A stretch of DNA of 31,803 nucleotides from Candidatus Atribacteria bacterium (GTDB lineage: Bacteria; Atribacterota; Phoenicimicrobiia; Phoenicimicrobiales; Phoenicimicrobiaceae), in the NCBI GenBank assembly GCA_003513845.1, contig DOTB01000019.1:171492-203294 (forward strand). The letters run 5' to 3'. The notes under the pieces were generated by a model. That model worked only from the letters and a program-made list of their open reading frames with translations. It was not told where the DNA came from and ran no database searches. The number at the start of each line of letters is the position of its first letter. Position 1 is the stretch's first letter. Of this stretch, positions 9,772 through 18,216 are shown piece after piece. A program made the position numbers and the translations under genes.

Positions 9772-10755
9772 TTAACTCTTCCTCTCCAATATTAAATCAA
9801 TAATTGTTTGGGCTAACTTATCTGAATCATGTCTCGCCAAATTTTGATCAAGCCATAATTCCCTACTTACCAACTTAACACCTGTCTTCAATATTTCTGA
9901 TTTATCAACAACTACTTGATATGAACCTTCTTGAGCATATTTCTTTTTTAATTCAGTATCAATTTTTGCAGTATTTACTATAATATAATTGATACAATTG
10001 GATCCTAAATACTTTTCTACTTCCCTTAAATGTTGTGAAGCAGTATAATTATCTGTTTCTCCTTTCTGGGTCATAACATTACAGACATATATTTTTACCG
10101 CAGTAGAGTTAACAATTGCTTTTGGTATTCCTTCTACTAAAAGATTACATATTACACTAGTATAAAGGCTACCTGGTCCTAATACAATAACTTCTGCTTC
10201 CTCTATGGCTTTCAAAGTTTCAGGTAAGGGTAATACGGGTGAAGGCTCTAAATATATCTTATCAATAACTCTACTACTCTGAGTTATCTCTGTTTCTCCT
10301 TTAACAACTATTCCTTCTTTCATTTTAGCAGATAAAGTAACATTTTTTAAAGAAGAAGGTAAAACTTTTCCTCGAATTGCAAGTATTTCACTTGATTTTT
10401 CTATTGCCTTTATAAAATCTCCACTCACTTCTGACATTGCACTAAGAAATAAGTTTCCAAAACTATGTCCCTTCAAGCTGCCATTAGTAAAACGGTATTG
10501 GAACAACCTTTCCATTAACGGTTCAGCAGTAGCTAAAGCAACTAAACAATTCCTGATGTCCCCAGGCGGAAGAACCCCTAATTCTTTTCTTAGCCTTCCC
10601 GAACTTCCACCAGTATCAAATACTGTAACCACTGCAGTAATATTATTGGTAAATTTCTTTAACCCTCGTAATAGAACATAAAGACCTGTTCCTCCTCCAA
10701 TAACTACGATTCTTGGTCCTTTATTTAATTGATTTTTGACTCTAAATATCTTCAT
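9772..10755 (-). CDS. yvcK: Gluconeogenesis/cell-envelope factor YvcK (GlmR), CofD-like fold
   Basis: Member of the UPF0052/YvcK family. In Bacillus it binds UDP-GlcNAc and helps direct carbon to peptidoglycan precursors, needed on gluconeogenic substrates. The 327-residue protein has the nucleotide-sugar-binding loop IGGGTG (19-24), TVFDTGGSSGRLR and PPGDIRNCL near the N-terminus, HSFGNLF and LGPGSLYTSV further on, all family hallmarks. The start overlaps the rapZ stop by 4 bases (ATGA), and its stop touches the whiA start, so the three are translated as one unit. Confidence 0.94.
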   Translation of the reverse strand: MKIFRVKNQLNKGPRIVVIGGGTGLYVLLRGLKKFTNNITAVVTVFDTGGSSGRLRKELGVLPPGDIRNCLVALATAEPLMERLFQYRFTNGSLKGHSFGNLFLSAMSEVSGDFIKAIEKSSEILAIRGKVLPSSLKNVTLSAKMKEGIVVKGETEITQSSRVIDKIYLEPSPVLPLPETLKAIEEAEVIVLGPGSLYTSVICNLLVEGIPKAIVNSTAVKIYVCNVMTQKGETDNYTASQHLREVEKYLGSNCINYIIVNTAKIDTELKKKYAQEGSYQVVVDKSEILKTGVKLVSRELWLDQNLARHDSDKLAQTIIDLILERKS

Positions 10756-11639
10756 AAATCACGTTCGATTTTTATTTCTTCTTTTTCCATATCTCGGTGT
10801 TTTACAAATATTTTATACCCTCTTTCCCGTAAATACTTGGCAAAGCTATTTATTAGAACTACCGATCTGTGTCTGCCTCCCGTACATCCAAATGCAATAG
10901 ACAGATAAGTCTTACCTTCTTTAAGGTAATAAGGGATTAAATAATCCAGCAAATCAAAATAAACTTTTATAAAATGTTGGGTTACCGGAAATTCAGATAC
11001 ATACTTTTCAATTTCCTTATTTGTCCCGGGCAAAACTTTTAATTTTTCTATATAAAAAGGATTGGGAAGAAACCTAACATCGAAAACTATATCTACATCA
11101 ATGGGAATACCATATTTATAGCCAAAAGAAATGAGGGTTATCTGAATTTCCTGCCTTTTTCTTTTTATAAAACTTCTAATGATTTCGTTACTCAATTGCT
11201 TAGGAGTTAAATCTGAAGTATCTATTATTAAATCAGCTTGCGATCTTAATTCTTTTAATTGTTCTCTCTCTGCCTGGATATTTTCTAAAATACTGCTGGA
11301 GATATTTAATGGATGTTTTCTTCTGGTACCGCTAAATCGACGAATTAATACTTCATCACTCGCTTCCAAAAATAGGATTTCTCGATTAATTCCCAATTCT
11401 TTTAAATAATTAAGTGATTTGAATAAATCTTTAAAGAATATCCCTCCTCTTATATCAACCACTAAAGCGATTTTAGACAACTTACCCCTTGATTTTAAAC
11501 AAATCTCTGCAAATTTAAGGATTAATTGAGAAGGAATATTATCTACACAAAAAAAACCTGAATCCTCAAAACACTTAACCGCTATACTCTTCCCTGCCCC
11601 TGACAGCCCAGTAATTATTACAAATCTGGTTTTATCCAA
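10752..11639 (-). CDS. rapZ: RNase adapter protein RapZ (YvcJ), P-loop protein
   Basis: Nucleotide-binding adapter; in E. coli RapZ senses glucosamine-6-phosphate and presents the GlmZ RNA to RNase E, while the Firmicutes YvcJ is less well understood. Over 295 residues one sees Walker A GLSGAGKS (11-18), a Walker B-like ALVVDIRGG, and the conserved C-terminal GCTGGRHRSV, part of the RNA-binding half. The start is TTG at 11639 with GGAGAGG 10 nt upstream; no ATG is near. First gene of the rapZ-yvcK-whiA operon. A repeat-rich 299-nt spacer separates it from argS. Confidence 0.93.
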   Translation of the reverse strand: MDKTRFVIITGLSGAGKSIAVKCFEDSGFFCVDNIPSQLILKFAEICLKSRGKLSKIALVVDIRGGIFFKDLFKSLNYLKELGINREILFLEASDEVLIRRFSGTRRKHPLNISSSILENIQAEREQLKELRSQADLIIDTSDLTPKQLSNEIIRSFIKRKRQEIQITLISFGYKYGIPIDVDIVFDVRFLPNPFYIEKLKVLPGTNKEIEKYVSEFPVTQHFIKVYFDLLDYLIPYYLKEGKTYLSIAFGCTGGRHRSVVLINSFAKYLRERGYKIFVKHRDMEKEEIKIERDL

Positions 11640-11663
11640 TTGCTTTTAACCTCTCCTACATAT

Positions 11664-11940
11664 TCGTTAGTTGTTAGTGAATAGTCGTTAGTATTTAGTT
11701 GCCCAGTTTACCAGTTAGCCGGTTTACCAGTTAATCTAGCAACACCATGCCCCTACCTCTCCAACTCCTGTCTGCAAACTTGTAACTTGCAATTATTAAC
11801 TATAAACTAAACAATATTAACTTATCACCTATTACATATCACTCATTACTAATTCTATCTGCATAATGCAAGAAACGAATTTAGTTTTGTACTTTTCGTT
11901 TTTCGCTATATACTATTCACTATTAACTAACGACTATATC
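11664..11940. repeat. Composite 7-/8-bp tandem repeat element (argS-rapZ spacer)
   Basis: Five heptamers of the type TCGTTAG, TTGTTAG run from 11664 to 11698. Four octamers (TTGCCCAG, TTTACCAG type) run from 11699 to 11730. Heptamers CTATTAC, ATATCAC, TCATTAC occupy 11829-11849, and five CTATTCA-type heptamers run from 11906 to 11940, touching the argS stop. The left and right heptamers are inverted copies of each other (GTTAG/CTAAC). The whole resembles the element at 17950-18210, including a shared TTTTCGTTTTTCGCTATATACTAT-like stretch just before the last run. A single arm like the TGTAGGGGCA element may sit near 11745. Confidence 0.75.
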
Positions 11941-13615
11941 ACATTCTCTCTGGAGCTGAAATTCCCAAAATCTTAAGAGTATTAAATAATACTATTCTGG
12001 TACAATCAATTAATATCAAACGAGCTTTGGTTAATTCTTTATCATCAGTAATTACCCGATGCACAGTATAATATCTATGAAACGAGGAGGCTAAATCATA
12101 AAGATAAGTGGTTAAAAGATGCGGTTTCCAAGTTAACGCAACCTTTTTGATTACTTCTTTTAACGAAGATAGTTTTTTAATCAATTCGAATTCTTCTTCT
12201 TTATTTAATAATTGAAGATTAACCTTCTCGCCTTTATCAATTCTTATCCCCGATTCTTTTGCTTTTTTTATTATACTACATATTCGAGCATACGCATATT
12301 GAATATAATAGACTGGATTTTCCATTGATTGAGATTTTGCCACATCTAAGTCAAATTCCGTATGACTATCATAACTTCTCATCAAAAAGAAATAACGCGC
12401 TACGTCTTTACCAACTTCTCGGACTAAATCTCTCAGGGTAACAAATTCCCCTCCTCGAGTAGACATTCCTACTTCCTTGCCCTCTCTTATGAGAGTTACA
12501 AATTGCACAATTAATACTTCTAAAAAATCTTCCGGATAACCTAATGCTTGAATTGCTGCTTTCATCCTTTTTATGTAACCGTGATGATCAGCACCCCAAA
12601 TATCTATTACTTTATCAAACCCTCTTTGATACTTATTTTGATGATAAACTATATCAGAAGCAAAATAAGTAGGTATATCATTCTCCCGAATTACTACTCT
12701 ATCTTTTTCATCACCAAATACAGTAGTTTTTAACCAGAATGCACCTTCTTTTTTATACAGGAAACCTCTCTGCTTAAGTAATTCCATAACTTCCTGGAGT
12801 TTATTTTGTTCATAAAGTGACCTCTCACTAAACCAAACGTCAAACTCTACTCCAAAATCTTTTAAATCTTTTTTGATTCCTTCTAAGATCTTCCTCAAAG
12901 TAAATTCTTTAAAAAACTCCCGACTTTCCTGGTCGTCTCTTCCTTTATACTTATCTTGAAATTTATCTATAACCTCTTTGGCTATATCAACAATGTACTC
13001 ACCTTTATATCCGTCAACAGGGAATTCCATCTTTTCTCCTAAAAGATTATTATATCTTGCTTGAACTGATTGTCCCAGGAGATCAATCTGTCTTCCCTGG
13101 TCGTTTATATAATATTCTTTTTCTACTTCATATCCTGCTGCCTTTAATATATTACATAAAGCATCTCCTACTGCAGCACATTTTCCATGACCAACATGTA
13201 AGGGGCCAGTAGGGTTAACACTGACAAACTCAACCTGAACCTTTTCTCTTTTTCCCAAATCTACCTTGCCATAATCATCTCCCTTTTCCCTAATCTCATT
13301 CAAGGTTTGATATAACCAATTTTCTTTTAACCATAAGTTTATAAAACCTGGACCGGCAATTTTAACTTTATCAATAATTGTATCTTGAATATCTAAATCA
13401 TTCACAATAAAATTAGCAATATCCAGCGGTTTTAACCTCAATTCTCGGGATAATTGCATAGCTATATTAGTGGATAGATCGCCATAAGTCTTATTTTTAG
13501 GGGTTAATAATATTATCTCAGGAACATCCTTAATATGAAAATTACCCTGTCTTATATTTTTTTCAATAGAATTCAATAAAATTTTCTTAATTTCATCGGT
13601 TAAATTTATTTTCAT
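11939..13615 (-). CDS. argS: Arginyl-tRNA synthetase
   Basis: Class I synthetase that charges tRNA-Arg. The 558-residue protein has the N-terminal tRNA D-loop-recognition domain, the HIGH motif as HVGH (140-143), DIWGADHHGY (338-347), the degenerate KMSKS motif VGMST (382-386) and the all-helical DALR anticodon-binding domain ending in APERM. Length is normal. ATG start with AAAGGAT 8-9 nt upstream. The start is only 16 nt after the 3' end of tRNA-Arg(CCU), so the ribosome-binding site lies in the tRNA trailer and the enzyme appears to be co-transcribed with one of its substrates. Confidence 0.97.
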   Translation of the reverse strand: MKINLTDEIKKILLNSIEKNIRQGNFHIKDVPEIILLTPKNKTYGDLSTNIAMQLSRELRLKPLDIANFIVNDLDIQDTIIDKVKIAGPGFINLWLKENWLYQTLNEIREKGDDYGKVDLGKREKVQVEFVSVNPTGPLHVGHGKCAAVGDALCNILKAAGYEVEKEYYINDQGRQIDLLGQSVQARYNNLLGEKMEFPVDGYKGEYIVDIAKEVIDKFQDKYKGRDDQESREFFKEFTLRKILEGIKKDLKDFGVEFDVWFSERSLYEQNKLQEVMELLKQRGFLYKKEGAFWLKTTVFGDEKDRVVIRENDIPTYFASDIVYHQNKYQRGFDKVIDIWGADHHGYIKRMKAAIQALGYPEDFLEVLIVQFVTLIREGKEVGMSTRGGEFVTLRDLVREVGKDVARYFFLMRSYDSHTEFDLDVAKSQSMENPVYYIQYAYARICSIIKKAKESGIRIDKGEKVNLQLLNKEEEFELIKKLSSLKEVIKKVALTWKPHLLTTYLYDLASSFHRYYTVHRVITDDKELTKARLILIDCTRIVLFNTLKILGISAPERM

Positions 13616-13631
13616 TTAAAAATCCTTTAAG

Positions 13632-13707
13632 TGGTGCGCCCGGGAAGAGTCGAACTTCCAACCAAGGGCTTAGGAAGCCCCTGCTCTATCCATTGAGCCA
13701 CGGGCGC
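13632..13707 (-). tRNA. tRNA-Arg (anticodon CCT)
   Basis: A 76-nt class I tRNA with acceptor GCGCCCG/CGGGCGC, discriminator A and encoded CCA. The anticodon stem GGGGC/GCCCT holds the loop TTCCTAA, giving CCU, which reads AGG. The T-arm loop TTCGACT is normal. It sits 21 nt after the oppC stop and 16 nt before the argS ATG, with no visible promoter or terminator on either side. Confidence 0.96.
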
Positions 13708-13728
13708 AAAAATCTATCTTAAATTTAT

Positions 13729-14697
13729 TTATTTCATACGAGGATCTAAAGCATCACGCAATCCATCACCCAAAAAATTAAAAGCCAACATAGTAATAGC
13801 TAAAGCCAATCCAGGATATATTGCCAAATGAGGGTAAGAACGCATTGCTTGATATCCCTCTGAAATCATCATCCCCCAACTTGGAGTGGGAGGATTTACT
13901 CCTAAACCAATAAAACTTAAAAATGCCTCAAAAGTAATATATCCAGGTATTGCTAAGGTCACTCTTACAATACAGGGGCCTATCAAGTTGGGTAATACAT
14001 GTTTTAACATTATCTGTAAATTACTGTTTCCTGTCGCCCGAGCGGCTTCTATAAATTCCTTTTCCCGTAAGGAGAGAGCCATTCCTCGTGAAATTCGAGC
14101 CATCCCAAGCCAGGCAGTAACTCCTATACCAATAAAAATAAAGAATAACCCCCCAAATGCCCTATCAATATTATTAAGGAATCCAGCAAAGGTCCCAGGA
14201 GTAGCAATGGCAAAAGTAGACTTAAAGAGAACCATTAATAAAATAATTAATAGTAAAGTAGGGAAACCATACATAATATCTACAATACGCATCATAATAT
14301 TATCTACTTTCCCGCCATAATACCCCGAAACAACTCCGTAAAACACTCCAATTAGAAAAGCAGTAACAGCTCCAACTATTCCTACACTTAATGATATTCT
14401 GGTGCCGTAAATAATTCTACTTAAGAGATCCCTGCCCATAAAATCAGCTCCCAATAAAAATTTAGACCCTGGTCGAGCAAAATTATCTTTTAGGCTGCCT
14501 TCGGCATAATGATAAGGAGCAATGTAAGGGGCAAAAACAGCAATAATAAACAAGACCATAATAATTATCGCACCCAGTACAGCCATTTTATTTTTACACA
14601 TTCTTCGAAAGGCATCTTTCCATAGATTTACCTCAGGTCTTTCCGAAATAACTGTTTCATCCTCAAACTTTTCTTTTTCTTTTAATTTCACTTCCAA
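13729..14697 (-). CDS. oppC: Oligopeptide ABC transporter permease OppC
   Basis: Second membrane subunit of the peptide importer. The 322-residue protein has a charged cytoplasmic N-terminus (about 1-35), then about six membrane helices; the first spans roughly 40-60 (MAVLGAIIIMVLFIIAVFA). The EAA coupling motif appears as EAARATGNSNLQIMLKHVLPN in the C-terminal half. The start is TTG at 14697, supported by GGAGG 10 nt upstream; a GTG two codons later is possible but too far from that site. It follows oppB by 32 nt. The ATPases it needs, oppDF, are encoded near the left end of the window. Confidence 0.93.
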   Translation of the reverse strand: MEVKLKEKEKFEDETVISERPEVNLWKDAFRRMCKNKMAVLGAIIIMVLFIIAVFAPYIAPYHYAEGSLKDNFARPGSKFLLGADFMGRDLLSRIIYGTRISLSVGIVGAVTAFLIGVFYGVVSGYYGGKVDNIMMRIVDIMYGFPTLLLIILLMVLFKSTFAIATPGTFAGFLNNIDRAFGGLFFIFIGIGVTAWLGMARISRGMALSLREKEFIEAARATGNSNLQIMLKHVLPNLIGPCIVRVTLAIPGYITFEAFLSFIGLGVNPPTPSWGMMISEGYQAMRSYPHLAIYPGLALAITMLAFNFLGDGLRDALDPRMK

Positions 14698-14729
14698 GAT
14701 AATCTTTCCTCCTTATTACCTTATTATTC

Positions 14730-15647
14730 TTAAGTATACCTAATCCGAGGATCAATCCAGGAATAGGTGATATCAACCAATAGATTAGCTGCAATTATTA
14801 TAACTGCATAAAGTAACATAATACCTAAAACCACGGGATAATCTCGATTGGTAATACTGGTTACGAAATATTTGCCACAACCCGGGATAGCAAATATCTG
14901 CTCTACAATTAAAGAACCGGTAACTAAGGCAGCAAACATGGGACCTATTACAGTTACCACCGGAATAAGGGCATTTTTCAATGCATGATGGATAGTAACA
15001 TTTTTCTCCGAAACTCCTTTCGCTCTTGCAGTTCTAATGTAATCTTCTCTAATTACTTGTAGCATGCTTGCCCGAGTCAATCGAGCCAGTAGTGCAGCAC
15101 TTCCTATACCTAAGGTAACAGCAGGTAAAATCGCTTGCTGCCAGGTCCCCCATCGCGCTACAGGTAAGATATGCAATTTTAAAGCAAAAAACCAGATTAG
15201 AAGGGGCCCTAAAGTCATCGCTGGGACAGAAACCCCTAATAAAGCAAGGAACATACAGAAATAATCTATAAAAGAATTTTGTTTTAGGGCAGAAATCATC
15301 CCCAGAGGAATTCCCACCACCATAGCTACAATTAAAGCTAATACCCCCAGTTGGGCTGAAACGGGAAAATGTGTGCTTATAATATCATTTACCGTCCTAC
15401 TTCGAGAAGAATAAGAAGGGCCGAAATCACCGTGAAGGGCATTCCATAAATAATCTGTATACTGCTTCCATAAAGGGTCATCTAAACCATAGTAAGCTTC
15501 TAAATTGGCGATAATCTCAGCTGGTAATGGTTTTTCTTTATCGAAGGGACCTCCAGGAATAGCATGACCTAAACCAAAAGTTACTAAAGATATTATCAAT
15601 AAAACCGGTATTGACCATAAAATTCTCCTAATAACAAAATTGATCAT
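14730..15647 (-). CDS. oppB: Oligopeptide ABC transporter permease OppB
   Basis: First membrane subunit of the peptide importer. The 305 residues begin with the family-typical MINFVIRRILWSIPVLLII and the periplasmic ends of the first helix carry AIPGGPFDKE. About six transmembrane helices and an EAA-like RTARAKGVSEKNV segment follow; it ends DPRIRYT as many OppB/DppB proteins do. ATG start with AGGAGGAGA upstream. A strong hairpin terminator and two extended -10 sites lie between oppA and oppB, so oppBC may be made at a lower level than oppA. Confidence 0.94.
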   Translation of the reverse strand: MINFVIRRILWSIPVLLIISLVTFGLGHAIPGGPFDKEKPLPAEIIANLEAYYGLDDPLWKQYTDYLWNALHGDFGPSYSSRSRTVNDIISTHFPVSAQLGVLALIVAMVVGIPLGMISALKQNSFIDYFCMFLALLGVSVPAMTLGPLLIWFFALKLHILPVARWGTWQQAILPAVTLGIGSAALLARLTRASMLQVIREDYIRTARAKGVSEKNVTIHHALKNALIPVVTVIGPMFAALVTGSLIVEQIFAIPGCGKYFVTSITNRDYPVVLGIMLLYAVIIIAANLLVDITYSWIDPRIRYT

Positions 15648-15685
15648 ACTTCTCCTCCTTTTCTTTTCAATTTTTATTAAGTTTT

Positions 15686-15753
15686 ATTATAGCATCAGAT
15701 AAATAAAAAAATAATTAATTTATCTCTTGGAATTTTACCAAAATATTATATCA
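15686..15753 (-). promoter_or_regulatory. Two extended -10 elements upstream of oppB
   Basis: Minus strand TGATATAAT (15753-15745) and TGCTATAAT (15694-15686) both match TGnTATAAT, but neither has a good -35 box at 17 bp. They lie just after the oppA terminator, where an internal promoter for oppBC would be expected. Confidence 0.35.
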
Positions 15754-15776
15754 TAAAGTGATAAAAAATAAAGCCG

Positions 15777-15828
15777 AAAAATAGCCATGCAATCCTCATA
15801 TTTTTATTTAAGGATGCATGGCTATTTT
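15777..15828 (-). terminator. Hairpin terminator between oppA and oppB
   Basis: An 18-19 bp stem, AAAATAGCCATGCA pairing with TGCATGGCTATTTT and extended by AGGAT/ATCCT with one bulged A, is followed on the minus strand by TTTTT. It begins 36 nt after the oppA stop. Partial termination here would give excess binding protein over permeases. Confidence 0.8.
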
Positions 15829-15863
15829 AAGAAACTAAAACAAATCGATGTTTTTAAATTCTG

Positions 15864-17453
15864 CTATTTTGTAATTCTCCAATCTCTAAAATGTTCTCCA
15901 CCCATCGGAGCAAAAGTACGTTTAAGGTAAGGTTTGGTAAGATTTACTATGGTGTAGAAATAGATTGGAGCTATACCGGCTTCTTCTTCACAAAGAATCT
16001 GTTCTGCTCTCTTGTAAAGTTCCAACCTCTTTGCTGAATCGGACTCTCTTGCTGCCTCTTCTACTACCCTATCAAATTCCGCATTATGCCATTTAATCCT
16101 GTTCTCACTATCGGTAGAGTGGAAAACTTCGTAAAGCCAGTTATTGGCATCAGGATAATCAGCACACCAACCCAAGCGGAATATCTGGGGAGCGTCCTCA
16201 CTTAAAGTCTTAAGATATACCTTCCACTCTTGGTTAGTTAAATTAACTTCTACCCCTAATACTTCCTTCCACATCTGCTGAATAGCCTGAGCAATTTTCC
16301 GATGCCCTTCAGAGGTGTTAAACATTAAAGTAATTTCTGGAAGGCCTTTACCTTCAGGATATCCGGCATCAGCTAAATATTTCCTTGCTGCTTCCGGGTC
16401 ATAACCTATTCCAATTCCTTCTTCAGGAGGTACATGACCAAAGATACCCGGGCAGGTGAAGGTAGTGGCAGGTACCTGCTCACCTTTGGTAACGTAATCT
16501 ATTAAGCTCTTCCTGTCAATAGCAGCAGAAAATGCCTTGCGGACTAAAGGATTATCCATTGGCGGTTTACTATTGTTAAATCCATAATAGTAAGTACAAA
16601 GATAAGGCGCAATGGTCAGTTCTTTGCTTAATACTGGATCTGCTTTTACCCTATCCATATCATCTAAAGGAACTCCTACAGAATCCAATTTTCCTTCTTC
16701 ATACATAGCCATAGCAGTAGAAGCCTCTACAATCATCACACAATGAACCCTTTCTATCTGGACATTATCAGCATCAAAATAATCAGGATTCTTTTCCAAA
16801 ATTATTTCATCTTCGTGGGCCCATTTTGTTAGGAGATAAGGACCATTGGTGACGATATTTTCTGGTTCAGTCCATTTATCACCATACTTTTCGATAGTCC
16901 ATCTGGGAACAGGTCTGGTCACCCACATACCGGCTATACAGGGGAAATAACCGGCAGGATGATTTAAAGCAAACTGAATAGTATAATCATCTATTGCCTT
17001 TACTCCTATATAGTTCAGGTCTTTTATTTCGCCGGTGTTAACCTCTTTAGCTCCTTTAATAATATAGAGTACATAGGCATAATCGGAGGCAGTTGCCGGG
17101 TCTAAAGTTCTTTTAACTGCATATTCTATATCATGAGCAGTAACCGGTCTTCCGTCAGTCCATTTTACATCTTTTCTTAGATGGAAAGCCCAAACCAGTC
17201 CATCTTCTGAACATTCCCAAGAGGTAGCCAGTTCAGGGACAACTTCCATAGTCTCATCATCATAATCGGTTAAGCCCAAAAACAGCTGTTCTATTACATC
17301 AACCGAAGTTGTATCAGTAGCTAAAGCAGGATCTAAGGTGGGGGGCTCTGTACCTAAATTCCATTGTAGTGTTACTGGTGCTGTAATAGCTGCCAAACTA
17401 AACCCCATTATTAGACTTAAAGATAAAATTAATATTAAAATATTTTTTCTCAT
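15864..17453 (-). CDS. oppA: Oligopeptide-binding protein, extracellular solute-binding family 5
   Basis: Captures peptides (or a similar ligand) outside the inner membrane and delivers them to OppBC. The 529-residue protein starts with a signal peptide (basic MRKN, hydrophobic core about 5-20, cleavage near 21-25) that has no lipobox cysteine. The mature part opens with LQWNLGTEPPTLDPALATDT, the family start, and the SBP_bac_5 pattern follows (VPELATSWE, FHLRKDVKWTDGRPVTAHDI). Length is normal. ATG start with GGAGGAGA upstream. The missing lipobox suggests a soluble periplasmic protein, hence an outer membrane. Ligand specificity cannot be read from the sequence. Confidence 0.94.
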   Translation of the reverse strand: MRKNILILILSLSLIMGFSLAAITAPVTLQWNLGTEPPTLDPALATDTTSVDVIEQLFLGLTDYDDETMEVVPELATSWECSEDGLVWAFHLRKDVKWTDGRPVTAHDIEYAVKRTLDPATASDYAYVLYIIKGAKEVNTGEIKDLNYIGVKAIDDYTIQFALNHPAGYFPCIAGMWVTRPVPRWTIEKYGDKWTEPENIVTNGPYLLTKWAHEDEIILEKNPDYFDADNVQIERVHCVMIVEASTAMAMYEEGKLDSVGVPLDDMDRVKADPVLSKELTIAPYLCTYYYGFNNSKPPMDNPLVRKAFSAAIDRKSLIDYVTKGEQVPATTFTCPGIFGHVPPEEGIGIGYDPEAARKYLADAGYPEGKGLPEITLMFNTSEGHRKIAQAIQQMWKEVLGVEVNLTNQEWKVYLKTLSEDAPQIFRLGWCADYPDANNWLYEVFHSTDSENRIKWHNAEFDRVVEEAARESDSAKRLELYKRAEQILCEEEAGIAPIYFYTIVNLTKPYLKRTFAPMGGEHFRDWRITK

Positions 17454-17724
17454 TATTAATTGTTCTCCTCCTTAATATTTTTTAATTTATCAAAAAATTA
17501 ACTCTAACTCTTTTTATGTTTTGTATCCCTTTTTACACCTCCTTTCTAATTTTGTTTGCCTTTTTGCTCTTTTGATCATTAACTCCAAAAATTAAAAATC
17601 ACTCCTTATCTCATGGTACTAACATCTTTATACAAAAAGGCAAATAATTATTAGTAATTAACTATATACTACATCTTATTCCAAAATTCCTTCTTTTCTA
17701 TAAAAAATTTTCAATATTTTGTTC
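17454..17724 (-). other. oppA upstream region with a possible 21-codon leader ORF
   Basis: This 271-nt spacer holds no clear gene. On the minus strand GGAG followed by ATG at 17579 opens a 21-residue frame ending at 17514, very basic (10 Lys/Arg, beginning MIKRAKRQTK). Its spacing from GGAG is only 3 nt. Inside it a perfect AAAGGAGGTG has no usable start codon after it. Near 17609-17614 TATAAA could be a -10 box but lacks a good -35. The leader ORF is a guess. Confidence 0.2.
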
Positions 17725-17937
17725 TTATCCTCTTCCTCTCACTCCACCTAAAAATTTATCCTTTTTTAATTTTGGATTAAACCCTTTTTTCCGCATTACT
17801 CCTTTTATGTAACTCATATATTCTTTTCTTTGTTCGATCATCCTTATCTTCTCTTTTTTAAGCCACTCTTCCTTCTTTTTCTTCTCTACTTCTTCTTTAT
17901 CTTCTTCTTTTTCTCGTTTAACATCTTCCTTTTCCAT
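17725..17937 (-). CDS. Hypothetical 70-residue highly charged protein
   Basis: I do not recognise a family. The first 50 residues are almost entirely Lys, Glu, Asp and Arg (for example KEEDKEEVEKKKKEEW), predicting one long charged helix or coiled coil, then RKKGFNPKLKK and a glycine/arginine tail GGVRGRG. There is no signal peptide or membrane segment. Support for reality is the ATG with AGAGGTG 7-8 nt upstream and an isolated position between ftsH and oppA. Against it is the low-complexity composition. The basic tail could suggest nucleic-acid contact, but that is speculation. Confidence 0.5.
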   Translation of the reverse strand: MEKEDVKREKEEDKEEVEKKKKEEWLKKEKIRMIEQRKEYMSYIKGVMRKKGFNPKLKKDKFLGGVRGRG

Positions 17938-17994
17938 TTTATTTCACCTCTCAACTTAGTGATTTGTAAATAGTCGTTGGTAATTGGTTGCCTA

Positions 17995-18210
17995 GATAAC
18001 TGATTTATTGGTTAATTGGTTTATATTAGTTCTTCAATATATTTACTCCTCAAATAGCTAACTAGCGCTAACTATCTAACTCTTTCCTTATTAAACATTA
18101 TTACACATTACATATTACTCGTTTTAATGTATTTTGCTCAAGATAAAAATTTTGTTTTGCACTTTTTGTTTTTCGCTATATACTATCTACTATTCACTAA
18201 CGTCTAATTA
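17995..18210. repeat. Composite 7-/8-bp tandem repeat element (ftsH downstream)
   Basis: Octamers GATAACTG, ATTTATTG, GTTAATTG, GTTTATAT run from 17995 to 18026. Looser AGCTAACT units lie near 18056-18081. Heptamers TTATTAC, ACATTAC, ATATTAC run from 18098 to 18118, and five CTATATA/CTATTCA-type heptamers run from 18176 to 18210, ending a few bases before the ftsH stop. The right third closely resembles 11870-11940. No gene seen. Confidence 0.75.
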
Positions 18211-18216
18211 TTATTT

